Source: Halorhodospira abdelmalekii (GTDB taxonomy: Bacteria > Pseudomonadota > Gammaproteobacteria > Nitrococcales > Halorhodospiraceae). From it: a DNA stretch of 60,651 nucleotides. Positions 12,352-20,215 of this stretch are shown piece after piece (position 1 is the stretch's first letter; each line of letters starts with the position of its first letter). The stretch is from NCBI RefSeq assembly GCF_016583625.1, contig NZ_NRRN01000015.1, positions 1 to 60,651 on the forward strand, read 5' to 3'. The notes beneath the pieces were generated by a model that searched no databases, was not told the DNA's origin, and was given only the letters and a program-made list of their open reading frames with translations. The translations under genes and the position numbers were made by a program.

Positions 12352-13716
12352 ATGAAGGTCACGATCTTCGGGAGTGGCTACGTCGGGCTCGTCACCGGCG
12401 CCTGCCTTGCCGATGCTGGCAACGATGTCGTCTGTGTCGATGTCAATGTCGATCGGGTGGCGCAACTGCAGCGCGGCGAGGTGCCGATCTACGAGCCCGG
12501 GCTCGACGATCTGCTGACCTTCAACCAAGAGGAGGGACGGCTGCGCTTTACCTGTGATGCGGCCGAGGGGGTGCGTCATGGGCTCTTCCAATTCATCGCG
12601 GTTGGGACGCCGGCCGATGAGGATGGCTCGGCCGATCTGCAGTATGTGCTGGCGGTCGCCCGCTCCATTGGCGAGCATATTGATGAGTACCGCGTGGTGG
12701 TCGACAAGTCGACGGTGCCGGTCGGCACGGCCGATCAGGTGCGCGCAGCGATCACGGAGCAGTTGCGGGCGCGCGGCGAGCAGATCGAGTTCGATGTCGT
12801 CTCGAATCCCGAGTTCCTCAAGGAGGGGGCGGCGATCGACGACTTCGTCAAGCCGGATCGCATCATCATCGGGGTCGACAATCCGCGCACGGCCGAGCTG
12901 ATGAAGGCGCTCTACGCGCCCTTTAACCGCAATCACGATCGCCTGATCAGCATGGATATTCGCTCGGCGGAGCTAACAAAGTACGCCGCAAACGCCATGC
13001 TGGCCACCAAGATCAGTTTCATGAACGAGCTGGCCGGTCTTGCTGAGCGCCTCGGTGCCGACATTGAGCAGGTCCGCATCGGCATTGGCTCCGACCCGCG
13101 CATCGGCTACCACTTTATCTACCCCGGTTGCGGCTTCGGTGGCTCCTGCTTTCCTAAAGATGTGCAGGCGCTGGCGCGCACCGCGCATGAGCATAGCTAT
13201 CAGCCGGTGTTGGTTGAGGCCGTGCAGCGGGTTAATGATCGGCAAAAGCAGGTGTTGTTCGAGCGTATTTGCGAGCATTTCGACGGCGAGCTCAATGGCC
13301 GTATCTTCGCTGTGTGGGGGTTGGCCTTTAAGCCGAATACCGACGATATGCGCGAGGCGCCGAGTCGGGTCTTGATGGAGGCGTTGTGGGCGGCGGGGGC
13401 GCGAGTGCAGGCTTACGACCCTGAGGCGATGGACGAGGTCGAGCGTATCTACGGCCCGCGCGCCGATCTTGAGCTGTGTGACACGCTCTACGACGCCGTC
13501 GAGGATGCCGATGCCTTGGTGATCTGCACGGAGTGGCAGGTCTTTCGTAGCCCCGATTTCGAGCGGATCAAAGATGCACTGCGCACTCCCTTGATCTTCG
13601 ATGGCCGCAATCTCTACCCGCCGGCCGTTATAGAAGCGCTTGGCTTCACCTACTACGGCATCGGGCGGGGCGCGAGCGTTTATACAGGGCAGCGCAGCGG
13701 GGAGGAGTCGGTATGA
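12352..13716 (+). CDS. ugd: UDP-glucose 6-dehydrogenase
   Basis: Oxidises UDP-glucose to UDP-glucuronate with two NAD+ for surface polysaccharide synthesis. The 454-residue protein has the NAD-binding [17 protein letters not shown] at the N-terminus. The central [11 protein letters not shown] region carries substrate ligands, and the catalytic Cys266 lies in [14 protein letters not shown]-terminal UDP-binding domain has the [17 protein letters not shown] motif. The stop overlaps the pgi start by 4 bp (ATGA), so the two genes are coupled. Pgi feeds the hexose-phosphate pool from which UDP-glucose is made. Confidence 0.97.
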   Translation: MKVTIFGSGYVGLVTGACLADAGNDVVCVDVNVDRVAQLQRGEVPIYEPGLDDLLTFNQEEGRLRFTCDAAEGVRHGLFQFIAVGTPADEDGSADLQYVLAVARSIGEHIDEYRVVVDKSTVPVGTADQVRAAITEQLRARGEQIEFDVVSNPEFLKEGAAIDDFVKPDRIIIGVDNPRTAELMKALYAPFNRNHDRLISMDIRSAELTKYAANAMLATKISFMNELAGLAERLGADIEQVRIGIGSDPRIGYHFIYPGCGFGGSCFPKDVQALARTAHEHSYQPVLVEAVQRVNDRQKQVLFERICEHFDGELNGRIFAVWGLAFKPNTDDMREAPSRVLMEALWAAGARVQAYDPEAMDEVERIYGPRADLELCDTLYDAVEDADALVICTEWQVFRSPDFERIKDALRTPLIFDGRNLYPPAVIEALGFTYYGIGRGASVYTGQRSGEESV

Positions 13717-15314
13717 CGGCGCCGCTGGAACGGTGTTCGGCTTGGCAGCGGCTGGTGGCGCAGGCGGCCGCGCCGCCGCCGACGATGGAGGCGCTCTTCG
13801 CCGCAGAGTCGGAGCGTTTTCAGCGCCACAGTTTGGCTCTCGACGACGTCCTAGTCGACGTGTCGCGTCACCCGGTGGCTGAGCAGACGTGGACCGATCT
13901 CTTTCAGCTAGCCAGTGAGCGCGATCTCTCCGGAGCGATCGAGCGTCTTTTTACCGGAGCCATAGTGAATGAGTCGGAGGGGCGGGCGGCGCTGCATACG
14001 GCGCTGCGCGAGCCGCCAGAGCTCGCCGCGCAAGGCGCCGGTATCGAGGTTGCGACCGCGGTGCAGCAGCAGCTAGAGCGCATGGCGTCACTCGTGGAGC
14101 GGCTGCGCAGCGGACAGCTCCACGGCTACGACGGGCGGCCCCTCCAGGATGTCGTCAATATCGGCATCGGTGGTTCTGAGTGCGGCGTCACCATGGCCTA
14201 CGAGGCGCTGGCTGCGACGGTTGAACAGCCGCTGCGGTTGCATACGGTAGCGGCGGTCGATGGGCGAGAACTTAGCGCCGTATGGCAGCAGATCGATCCG
14301 GCCACCACGCTCTTTGTCGTGGCCTCGAAGTCGTTTACGACGCAAGAGACACTGACCAACGCTCGCACGGCGTGGCAGTGGCTGGAGCAGGCCGCTGGGC
14401 GGCCGGTGCCGGAGCAGTTTGTCGGGGTCTCGGCGGACGAGCAGGCGATGGCCGACTTCGGCATTCCCGAGGCGCAGCGGCTGCAGATTTGGGATTGGGT
14501 CGGTGGCCGCTACTCGCTGCCATCGGCCGTTGGTTTCCCGGTGGCAGCGACCTTGGGGATGGCGCCCTTTTGCGAACTGCTGCGCGGCATGCACGCGATG
14601 GATCGCCACTTTCGTGAGAGCCCCTGGGCAAACAACATCCCCGTGCGCCTCGGTCTGCTCGGGCTGTGGGAGTTCAGTTTAGGCGGTGCGTGTGGCCATG
14701 CCGTGTTGCCCTACCACCCGGGCCTGCGCCGGTTCCCGGCCTATCTTCAGCAGCTCGATATGGAGAGCCTCGGGAAGTCGGTGACCCAGTCGGGCGAGGC
14801 GGTTACGGTGCCGAGCGGGGCGATCTTGTGGGGCGAGGTCGGTGGCAACGCCCAGCACTCCTTCTTCCAGTGGTTGCACCAGGGGACGGGGCGAGTGATC
14901 GTCGAACTCCTCGCTCCGGTCGACGAGGCGGAGTGCCCGGAGGCGCATCGCGGGCTGACGCTCGCCAATGCGCTCGGCCAAGCCGAGGCCTTAGCACGTG
15001 GCCAGCGCCCAGACCCTGCCGCTCCTGCCGCTGCGCATCGTCACTACACCGGCAATCGTCCGGTGACGCTGGTGCTCTTCCGGCGCCTCGATCCCTACAC
15101 CTTGGGGCAGTTGATCGCGCTGCACGAGCACCGGGTCTTTGTGCAGGCTCACCTCTGGGGGATCAACCCCTTCGATCAGTGGGGGGTGGAGCTCGGCAAG
15201 CAGTTGGCTAAGGGGTTGGTGCCGTTGGTGCGAGGGGAGGCGGCGCTCGATACCAGCAGCGATCCGGCAACGCGCGGCGTGCTGACTTGGGTCCGAGCGG
15301 GTATGGGAGAGTAG
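13713..15314 (+). CDS. pgi: Glucose-6-phosphate isomerase
   Basis: Interconverts glucose-6-phosphate and fructose-6-phosphate in the cytoplasm. The 533-residue protein shows [17 protein letters not shown] (phosphate loop), [13 protein letters not shown], the signature [14 protein letters not shown], and a C-terminal [15 protein letters not shown] containing the catalytic Lys region. It overlaps ugd by 4 bp and is followed 4 bp later by the metal-binding protein gene, so all may share a transcript. Confidence 0.97.
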   Translation: MTAPLERCSAWQRLVAQAAAPPPTMEALFAAESERFQRHSLALDDVLVDVSRHPVAEQTWTDLFQLASERDLSGAIERLFTGAIVNESEGRAALHTALREPPELAAQGAGIEVATAVQQQLERMASLVERLRSGQLHGYDGRPLQDVVNIGIGGSECGVTMAYEALAATVEQPLRLHTVAAVDGRELSAVWQQIDPATTLFVVASKSFTTQETLTNARTAWQWLEQAAGRPVPEQFVGVSADEQAMADFGIPEAQRLQIWDWVGGRYSLPSAVGFPVAATLGMAPFCELLRGMHAMDRHFRESPWANNIPVRLGLLGLWEFSLGGACGHAVLPYHPGLRRFPAYLQQLDMESLGKSVTQSGEAVTVPSGAILWGEVGGNAQHSFFQWLHQGTGRVIVELLAPVDEAECPEAHRGLTLANALGQAEALARGQRPDPAAPAAAHRHYTGNRPVTLVLFRRLDPYTLGQLIALHEHRVFVQAHLWGINPFDQWGVELGKQLAKGLVPLVRGEAALDTSSDPATRGVLTWVRAGMGE

Positions 15315-15318
15315 CGCG

Positions 15319-16329
15319 ATGGTCGATAGTGTCGGCGGAGCAAAGCCTAGATGGGGGGGCGGAGCCACACCTTGGCGAGTGGGGTCGGTTTGGCGGGCGC
15401 GGCGTTTGCTGGGCATGGTCGGATTCGCCCGATTCGCTGTGTTGGTCGGATTGATTGGGCTCTTGGTCGGGATGGTGCCGACGGCGCTGGCCGAGGAGCG
15501 GGAGCGTGTTCCGGTGGCGGTCTCCTTTACAGTGCTCGCCGATGTGGTCCGCGAGGTCGGTGGTGAGCGCGTCGATGTCGTCAGCATGACCCCGGCCGGG
15601 GCCGAGGTCCACGAGTGGGAGCTGCGCCCGCGCAATTTTCGCGACCTGGAGCGTGCCGCACTCTTCTTCTACAACGGTTACGGGCTGGAGCAGTGGCTGC
15701 GTCAAGTGCGCGCGACGCTCGGCGAGGACGTCCCTATGGTCGCTGTTGCCGAAGCGAGTGGCTATCCGACGCAGCCGATTCGCATCGGTGAGTTCAGCGG
15801 CGCCCCTGATCCACACCTGTGGATGGATCCGCAGGCGGTGGCCGCCTACGCCGAGGTGGTGGCAGCGGCGCTCGGTCGGGTCGATCCGGCCGGCGAGGCG
15901 TGGTATGAAGAGCGGGCGGCGGCCTATCAAGAGCGGCTCGCTGCGCTCCACGAGGAGCTGACCGAACAGCTCGCGGCTGTGCCCGAGGCGCGCCGCTTGT
16001 TGATCACGAGCGAGGCGGCGCTGCACTACTTCGCCGCCGCCTACGGTTTTCGCCACGACGGCATCTGGGGGAGTAATGCCGAAGAGGAGGGTTCGCCACG
16101 GCAGCTGATGCGAGTGATCGACGTGGTGAACGAGAGGCAGCCGGGGGCGCTCTTCTGGGAGAGCACCATCTCGCCGCGCTATGTCCGTTCGGTGGCCGCC
16201 GAAACGGGGGTGGAGGTCGTCGGTCCGCTCTACGTCGACTCGCTCAGCGAGCCGGACGGGCCGGCGGCGACCTACCCGGCCATGATGCGCTACAACGTTC
16301 AGCGCATTGTCGAGGCGTTGGCGCCGTAG
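15319..16329 (+). CDS. Metal ABC transporter substrate-binding protein (Mn/Fe type)
   Basis: Periplasmic cluster A-I binding protein of 336 residues with a signal sequence (hydrophobic segment about 34-55, cleavage near ALAEE). Four expected metal ligands can be read: His in GAEVHEWELRP, His in DPHLWMDP, Glu in ITSEAALHYFAAAYGF and Asp in LYVDSLS. His/His/Glu/Asp is the pattern of manganese/iron binders such as PsaA and SitA, whereas ZnuA uses a third His. There is no His-rich loop, also against zinc. First gene of a three-gene importer with the ATPase and permease that follow. Confidence 0.88.
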   Translation: MVDSVGGAKPRWGGGATPWRVGSVWRARRLLGMVGFARFAVLVGLIGLLVGMVPTALAEERERVPVAVSFTVLADVVREVGGERVDVVSMTPAGAEVHEWELRPRNFRDLERAALFFYNGYGLEQWLRQVRATLGEDVPMVAVAEASGYPTQPIRIGEFSGAPDPHLWMDPQAVAAYAEVVAAALGRVDPAGEAWYEERAAAYQERLAALHEELTEQLAAVPEARRLLITSEAALHYFAAAYGFRHDGIWGSNAEEEGSPRQLMRVIDVVNERQPGALFWESTISPRYVRSVAAETGVEVVGPLYVDSLSEPDGPAATYPAMMRYNVQRIVEALAP

Positions 16330-16351
16330 CAGCAAAAAGGAGACGAGCAGT

Positions 16352-16411
16352 GTGACAGCGGGTGTGACAGCGGGTGTGACAGCGGGTGTGACAGCGGGTG
16401 TGACAGCGGGG
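16352..16411 (+). repeat. Five 12 bp tandem repeats at the ATPase start codon
   Basis: GTGACAGCGGGT repeated five times, coding Val-Thr-Ala-Gly in frame. Each copy contains a GTG that could initiate. Being a multiple of three, copy-number change alters the N-terminal length but not the frame. Confidence 0.9.
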
Positions 16412-17188
16412 GTGGGTACGGAAACCGAGGCGATTACAGCGCACGATCTCTACGCCGGCTACCACGGGGTCGATGCGGTTGCCGGGGCCGAGTTTGCCAT
16501 CCCGCGGGGTGAGCTCGTCGCCTTGGTCGGCCCCAACGGTGCCGGTAAATCGACGCTGCTTAAGCTAATCATGGGCCTGTTACGTCCGCGCCGCGGCTGG
16601 TTGACCATTCGCGGCCGCCCCGCACAGGCTGCTCGGCGCGCCGGCGAGATCGCCTACATGCCGCAGCAGGAGACGCTCGATTGGGACTTCCCCGCCTCGG
16701 TGCACGATGTGGTCTTTTCGGCGCGCTACACCCGGCTGCGGCGCGCCGGGTGGTGCCGTTTTGTGCCGCAGGGCTGGTGTGCGCGGCACCACCATCACGC
16801 CGTCGCTGAAGCCCTCGCTGCGACCGGCGTCGAGGCATACGCTGGGCGCCATATCAGCGCGCTCTCAGGCGGACAGCGTAAGCGTGTGCTGCTCGCCCGG
16901 GCGCTCGCCCAAGGGGCCGAATTGCTCCTGCTCGATGAGCCGCTCGTCGGCGTCGACAGCGCTAGTGAAGCCATGATTTTTGAGGTGCTGCGCGATCTAC
17001 GCGCGGCTGGGCGGACCGTGGTTTTGGTGACTCACGACGTTGCCGGGGCGCGGCGGCACGCCGATCGTATCATCCTGTTTAATCGGCGGGTGATCGCTAT
17101 GGGGGCGCCCGACCAAGTGCTTCGGCAGGAGCTGTTGCTGGAGACGGCCGACCCGCACTTTGCCCGTAGCCTGCAGGAGTACCTCTGA
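16352..17188 (+). CDS. Metal ABC transporter ATP-binding protein
   Basis: ATPase of the adjacent Mn/Fe importer. Walker A is GPNGAGKST, the signature is LSGGQRKR, Walker B is LLLLDEP and the switch His is in VTHD. A Q-loop YMPQQETLDWDFP precedes a region with HHHH in CARHHHHAV. I start at GTG 16352, with AAGGAG 9 bp upstream, instead of an earlier in-frame ATG inside the preceding gene. This start lies at the first of five 12 bp repeats encoding (Val-Thr-Ala-Gly)x5. Every repeat supplies another in-frame GTG, so the true N-terminus is uncertain. Confidence 0.92.
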   Translation: MTAGVTAGVTAGVTAGVTAGVGTETEAITAHDLYAGYHGVDAVAGAEFAIPRGELVALVGPNGAGKSTLLKLIMGLLRPRRGWLTIRGRPAQAARRAGEIAYMPQQETLDWDFPASVHDVVFSARYTRLRRAGWCRFVPQGWCARHHHHAVAEALAATGVEAYAGRHISALSGGQRKRVLLARALAQGAELLLLDEPLVGVDSASEAMIFEVLRDLRAAGRTVVLVTHDVAGARRHADRIILFNRRVIAMGAPDQVLRQELLLETADPHFARSLQEYL

Positions 17189-18112
17189 ATGGTGGAGCGT
17201 TTCGAGGGGGTGATCGACTTCCTTTTGGGTGTGCTGATGGTGCTCATCGGACTGCTCCCGGAGGTGCTAGCCGAGCCTTTCGAGTATCAGTTTATGCAGC
17301 GGGCGCTGTTGACCTCCATCGTGGTCGGGCTCGTCTGTGGGGTGCTCTCCTGCTTTGTGGTCTTAAAACGATGGGCGCTGCTTGGCGATGCGATCTCGCA
17401 TGCGGTGTTGCCCGGTGTGGCGATCGCTTACCTGTTGGGCTGGCCGTTTTTTATCGGCGCCTTCATCGCAGGCGCGCTGACCTCCCTCGGGATCGGCTTT
17501 ATCGAGCGGACGACGCGGCTGAAGTCGGATACGGCGATTGGCATTATGTTTACCGCGGCTTTTGCCCTCGGGGTGGTGATCATTGGGCAGATTGCGACCT
17601 CGACCCACCTGATGCATGTCCTCTTCGGCAACGTCCTCGGGGTCGATCGAGCGGCGCTGCTGCTGACATTGGTCGCCGGCGCGGTGGCGCTGCTGACCGT
17701 CGCCTTAGGATATAAGGCGCTCTTCGCCTACACCTTCGACGAGGTGCACGCGCAGGCGTTGGGGTTGAATACCGCGGCGATTCACTACGGCTTGATTCTG
17801 CTGTTGACCCTGACGATCGTGGCGAGCTTGGAGACCGTCGGCATCATCCTGGTCGTAGCGATGTTGATCATTCCCGGCGCCACGGCGTATTTGCTCAGTG
17901 ATCGGCTGGCGCGCATGATCGTTTGGTCGGCCATGTGTGGCGTCACTGCTACTGTCAGCGGGCTCTATTTGGCCTACTATTTCGATCTGGCCTCCGGGGG
18001 AGCGATGGTCTTGGTGGCTGCGGCGCTTTTTTTGTTGGCTTTTTTGCTGGCGCCCCGTCACGGCCTGCTGGCCCAATTATGGCAGCGCCGGCGCGCGGTC
18101 GAAGGGGGCTAG
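17189..18112 (+). CDS. Metal ABC transporter permease (ABC-3 family)
   Basis: Inner-membrane channel of the Mn/Fe importer, 307 residues with about eight hydrophobic helices. ABC-3 family markers are VVLKRWALLGDAISHAVLPG early and ETVGIILVVAMLIIPGATAYLL late. The start codon abuts the ATPase stop. Only one permease gene is present, so a homodimer is likely, as in MntB/ZnuB systems and unlike the two permeases of SitABCD. Confidence 0.93.
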   Translation: MVERFEGVIDFLLGVLMVLIGLLPEVLAEPFEYQFMQRALLTSIVVGLVCGVLSCFVVLKRWALLGDAISHAVLPGVAIAYLLGWPFFIGAFIAGALTSLGIGFIERTTRLKSDTAIGIMFTAAFALGVVIIGQIATSTHLMHVLFGNVLGVDRAALLLTLVAGAVALLTVALGYKALFAYTFDEVHAQALGLNTAAIHYGLILLLTLTIVASLETVGIILVVAMLIIPGATAYLLSDRLARMIVWSAMCGVTATVSGLYLAYYFDLASGGAMVLVAAALFLLAFLLAPRHGLLAQLWQRRRAVEGG

Positions 18113-18179
18113 CGTGCCTCCGGGGCGCTTGGGTCGCGGCGCCCGCGACAACGCTCCACCCTTTTCTATTAATGCCCCC

Positions 18180-18207
18180 TTAACCGCGTCGGCTTAGTCT
18201 GTATACT
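18180..18207 (+). promoter_or_regulatory. Putative promoter before the isochorismatase-like gene
   Basis: TTAACC (18180-18185), 16 bp spacer, TATACT (18202-18207), 36 bp before the start codon. This separates the chemosensory locus from the metal transporter. Assigned by eye. Confidence 0.4.
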
Positions 18208-18242
18208 GGGCAGACAAACCCGAGCTAGCGCGTGCACCGATA

Positions 18243-18818
18243 ATGACCAATCAACTTATCGACCCCCAGTGTAGTGCTCTGCTGCTTATCGATTTGCAGG
18301 AGCAACTGCTCCCTAAAATTGATAACGCGCAAAATGTCGTGGCTGCTGCCAATTGGCTGGCAGGTGTGGCCAGCGATCTTGGGGTGCCAATCTTCTTCAC
18401 CGAGCAGTACCCTGAGCGTTTAGGTTCTACGGTCGATCCGGTGGCGCAGTGGATCGATTCGGCCCGCTGTTACACAAAGATGTCTTTTGGCTGGATGCGT
18501 GAGCCGGAGGCGGCGGCAGCCGGTCTGCCCCGACAAGTTGTGATCGCTGGGACCGAGGCCCACGTCTGCGTGTTGCAGACCGCTCTCGGGCTGGCAGCGG
18601 TGGGCCATGAGGTCTATGCAGTGGCCGATGCGCTCGGTTCGCGACGGCCGCAAGACCGCGAGTTGGCGATGGCGAGGATGCGCGCTGCCGGGGTCGTTGT
18701 GGTGGGCGCCGAGATGGTCGCCTTCGAGTGGCTGCAGCGTGCGGGCACCGAGACTTTCCGACGCGTTCTGCCGCGCCTGCGAGCCGGCTGGGAGGTAGGC
18801 GGCGATCATGACGGATAA
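18243..18818 (+). CDS. Isochorismatase-family cysteine hydrolase
   Basis: Cytoplasmic alpha/beta hydrolase of the YcaC/isochorismatase superfamily, 191 residues. The catalytic triad is readable as Asp in LLLIDLQEQLL, Lys in YTKMSFG and Cys in TEAHVCVLQTAL. The physiological substrate cannot be deduced. Its 3' end overlaps the Hpt gene by 11 bp, so it is translationally coupled to the signalling locus. That is an unexpected pairing and may mean it is a bystander first gene of the operon. Confidence 0.88.
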   Translation: MTNQLIDPQCSALLLIDLQEQLLPKIDNAQNVVAAANWLAGVASDLGVPIFFTEQYPERLGSTVDPVAQWIDSARCYTKMSFGWMREPEAAAAGLPRQVVIAGTEAHVCVLQTALGLAAVGHEVYAVADALGSRRPQDRELAMARMRAAGVVVVGAEMVAFEWLQRAGTETFRRVLPRLRAGWEVGGDHDG

Positions 18819-19149
18819 TGTCCTTGACCTGCAGCAGCTGCTAGCGAACGTCGGTGGCGACGAGGCGCTGGCCGATCTGTTGCTGGCACGCATGCGTGAG
18901 GATCTGCCGGTGCGCTTGACGCAGCTGCGCGAAGCGCTCGAGCGCGCCGATGCCGAGGTGGCACATCAGGCATCTCACCCGCTCAAGGGGGCGCTGACCA
19001 GTGTGCGGGCGTTGGAGGCAGGAGAGTTAGCGCGACAGATCGATGATGCGGCACGGGACGGCGACCTTGAGACCGCCGCTGCCGTCTTGCCGCAGCTTGA
19101 GCAAGCAGCTGGACGCCTGCAGCAGTATATCGATCAGCGCTTGGCCTAG
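18808..19149 (+). CDS. Stand-alone Hpt phosphotransfer domain protein
   Basis: A single histidine-phosphotransfer domain of 113 residues with the site HPLKGALTSVRALE (His near residue 57). It is predicted to pass phosphate between a kinase receiver and another receiver. No hybrid kinase is adjacent. Candidate partners in the locus are CheY (19807) and the receiver of the REC-PP2C-HATPase protein (32067). It overlaps the upstream hydrolase by 11 bp and is 250 bp from the next gene. Confidence 0.85.
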   Translation: MTDNVLDLQQLLANVGGDEALADLLLARMREDLPVRLTQLREALERADAEVAHQASHPLKGALTSVRALEAGELARQIDDAARDGDLETAAAVLPQLEQAAGRLQQYIDQRLA

Positions 19150-19285
19150 GCCGTGTCGTACCGAGTTTGTGCTGTGCCGAGCAGCAGGTCAAAGCGGCGG
19201 GCTGCTCGGTGAATCTTGAACGGGCCGGGATGGGTGGCACCGAGTCGGGGGGAAGAGAGACGGTTGCGTCGGAAGTGAGAACAAT

Positions 19286-19318
19286 TGACAGCCGCGTGAC
19301 AGCCGCGTGACAGCCGCG
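19286..19318. repeat. Three 11 bp tandem repeats upstream of the STAS-cheY genes
   Basis: TGACAGCCGCG occurs three times without interruption. The 11 bp period is about one helical turn, so a protein could bind all copies on one DNA face. The TGACAGC core also occurs in the 12 bp repeats at 16352-16411. Confidence 0.85.
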
Positions 19319-19333
19319 TCGGGTGTTGACATG

Positions 19334-19366
19334 TTGCCGCATATCGTGGCATCGCTAATGCGGCAA
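19334..19366. promoter_or_regulatory. 9 bp inverted repeat before the STAS gene (operator or leader hairpin)
   Basis: TTGCCGCAT (19334-19342) and ATGCGGCAA (19358-19366) form a perfect inverted repeat with a 15 bp spacer, 34 bp before the start. A TTGACA (19326-19331) lies immediately upstream but I see no good -10 at 16-18 bp. It could be an operator or a 5' leader stem-loop. Confidence 0.5.
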
Positions 19367-19399
19367 GTGATAGGCATACTGGCAGTGGGGTAATGGCGC

Positions 19400-19696
19400 A
19401 TGGGGAGCGAGACACTGGATGAGCTACTCGATCTTGGCGAGCAGCTTGATATCACGGTCGCGGCAGCCTGTAAGCAGCGCTTGAACGAAGCGCTCGGCGG
19501 CGGGCAACCGATCGAACTCAAAGGCGACCGACTGCAGCGTGTCGATACAGCCGGAGTGCAGTTGCTGCTCGCCTTTGCACGCGCAGCGGCGGATGGTCCG
19601 GGGTGGGGCTGGCACGGTGGTGAGGTGCCGGAGGCTGTGCGGACGGCGGCGCAGATGCTGGGGGTCGAGCGCGAACTTCAAGGTCACTCCGTCTAG
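19400..19696 (+). CDS. STAS-domain protein at head of the chemosensory genes
   Basis: A 98-residue single STAS domain of the MlaB/anti-sigma-antagonist type. The loop that is phosphorylated in SpoIIAA-like proteins reads VDTAGVQLLL, with Asp49-Thr50 instead of the usual Asp-Ser. Phosphorylation is therefore possible but unproven. It precedes cheY by 110 bp. With the second STAS protein at 31664 and the PP2C regulator at 32067 it suggests a partner-switching branch on this array. The start is ATG 19400 with a GGGG upstream. Confidence 0.82.
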   Translation: MGSETLDELLDLGEQLDITVAAACKQRLNEALGGGQPIELKGDRLQRVDTAGVQLLLAFARAAADGPGWGWHGGEVPEAVRTAAQMLGVERELQGHSV

Positions 19697-19806
19697 CGTT
19701 CGGCGGGGGCGGCCAGGCGGCTGTCGCTTTGCTGCGGTTTGACGAAGGGGGCGCCGCTGCGCCGCCGGGCTGGTTATCAACAGATGCAAAATAGGCGTGA
19801 GCCAAC

Positions 19807-20169
19807 ATGGTTAAGATCCTTGCGGTGGACGATTCCGCTTCGATGCGACAGATGGTGACCTACACCCTTAAGCAGGGTGGCTACGAGGTGACCGAGGCCG
19901 TCGATGGGGCCGATGCCTTGGCCAAGGCTAAAGGAGGGCAGTTCGATCTAGTCATTACCGATGTGAACATGCCGAAGATGGACGGCATCACACTGGTTAG
20001 AGAGCTGCGTGCTCTGCCGGCGTTCAAGTTCACTCCGATTCTGCTGTTGACGACCGAATCGGCCCCGGAGAAAAAGCAGGAAGGTAAGCAGGCGGGGGCG
20101 ACTGGCTGGCTGGTCAAGCCGTTTGATCCTGATCAGCTCATCAATACGATCAAGAAGGTGGTGAACTAG
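19807..20169 (+). CDS. cheY: Chemotaxis response regulator CheY
   Basis: A single receiver domain of 120 residues: acidic pocket Asp8-Asp9, phospho-acceptor Asp52 in VITDVNMPKMDG, the switch Thr in LLTTES, and Lys104 in WLVKPFDPDQL. It is the phosphoryl acceptor from the CheA encoded 46 bp downstream. Because it lies in a cytoplasmic-type array operon, its output may be something other than the flagellar motor. Confidence 0.95.
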   Translation: MVKILAVDDSASMRQMVTYTLKQGGYEVTEAVDGADALAKAKGGQFDLVITDVNMPKMDGITLVRELRALPAFKFTPILLLTTESAPEKKQEGKQAGATGWLVKPFDPDQLINTIKKVVN

Positions 20170-20215
20170 CAGCGGGCTGTCGGGGGTAAACGCCTGCAGC
20201 CGCCGGGGGAGGAGT

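Noticed and set aside
12066-12557. 163-codon frame upstream of and overlapping ugd
   Set aside because: Overlaps the certain ugd gene by over 200 bp, with Arg/Cys/Trp-rich composition typical of a non-coding frame.
16352-16411. CRISPR array
   Set aside because: The 12 bp repeats are contiguous, with no spacers, and are translated as Val-Thr-Ala-Gly repeats. The 11 bp repeats at 19286 likewise have no spacers.
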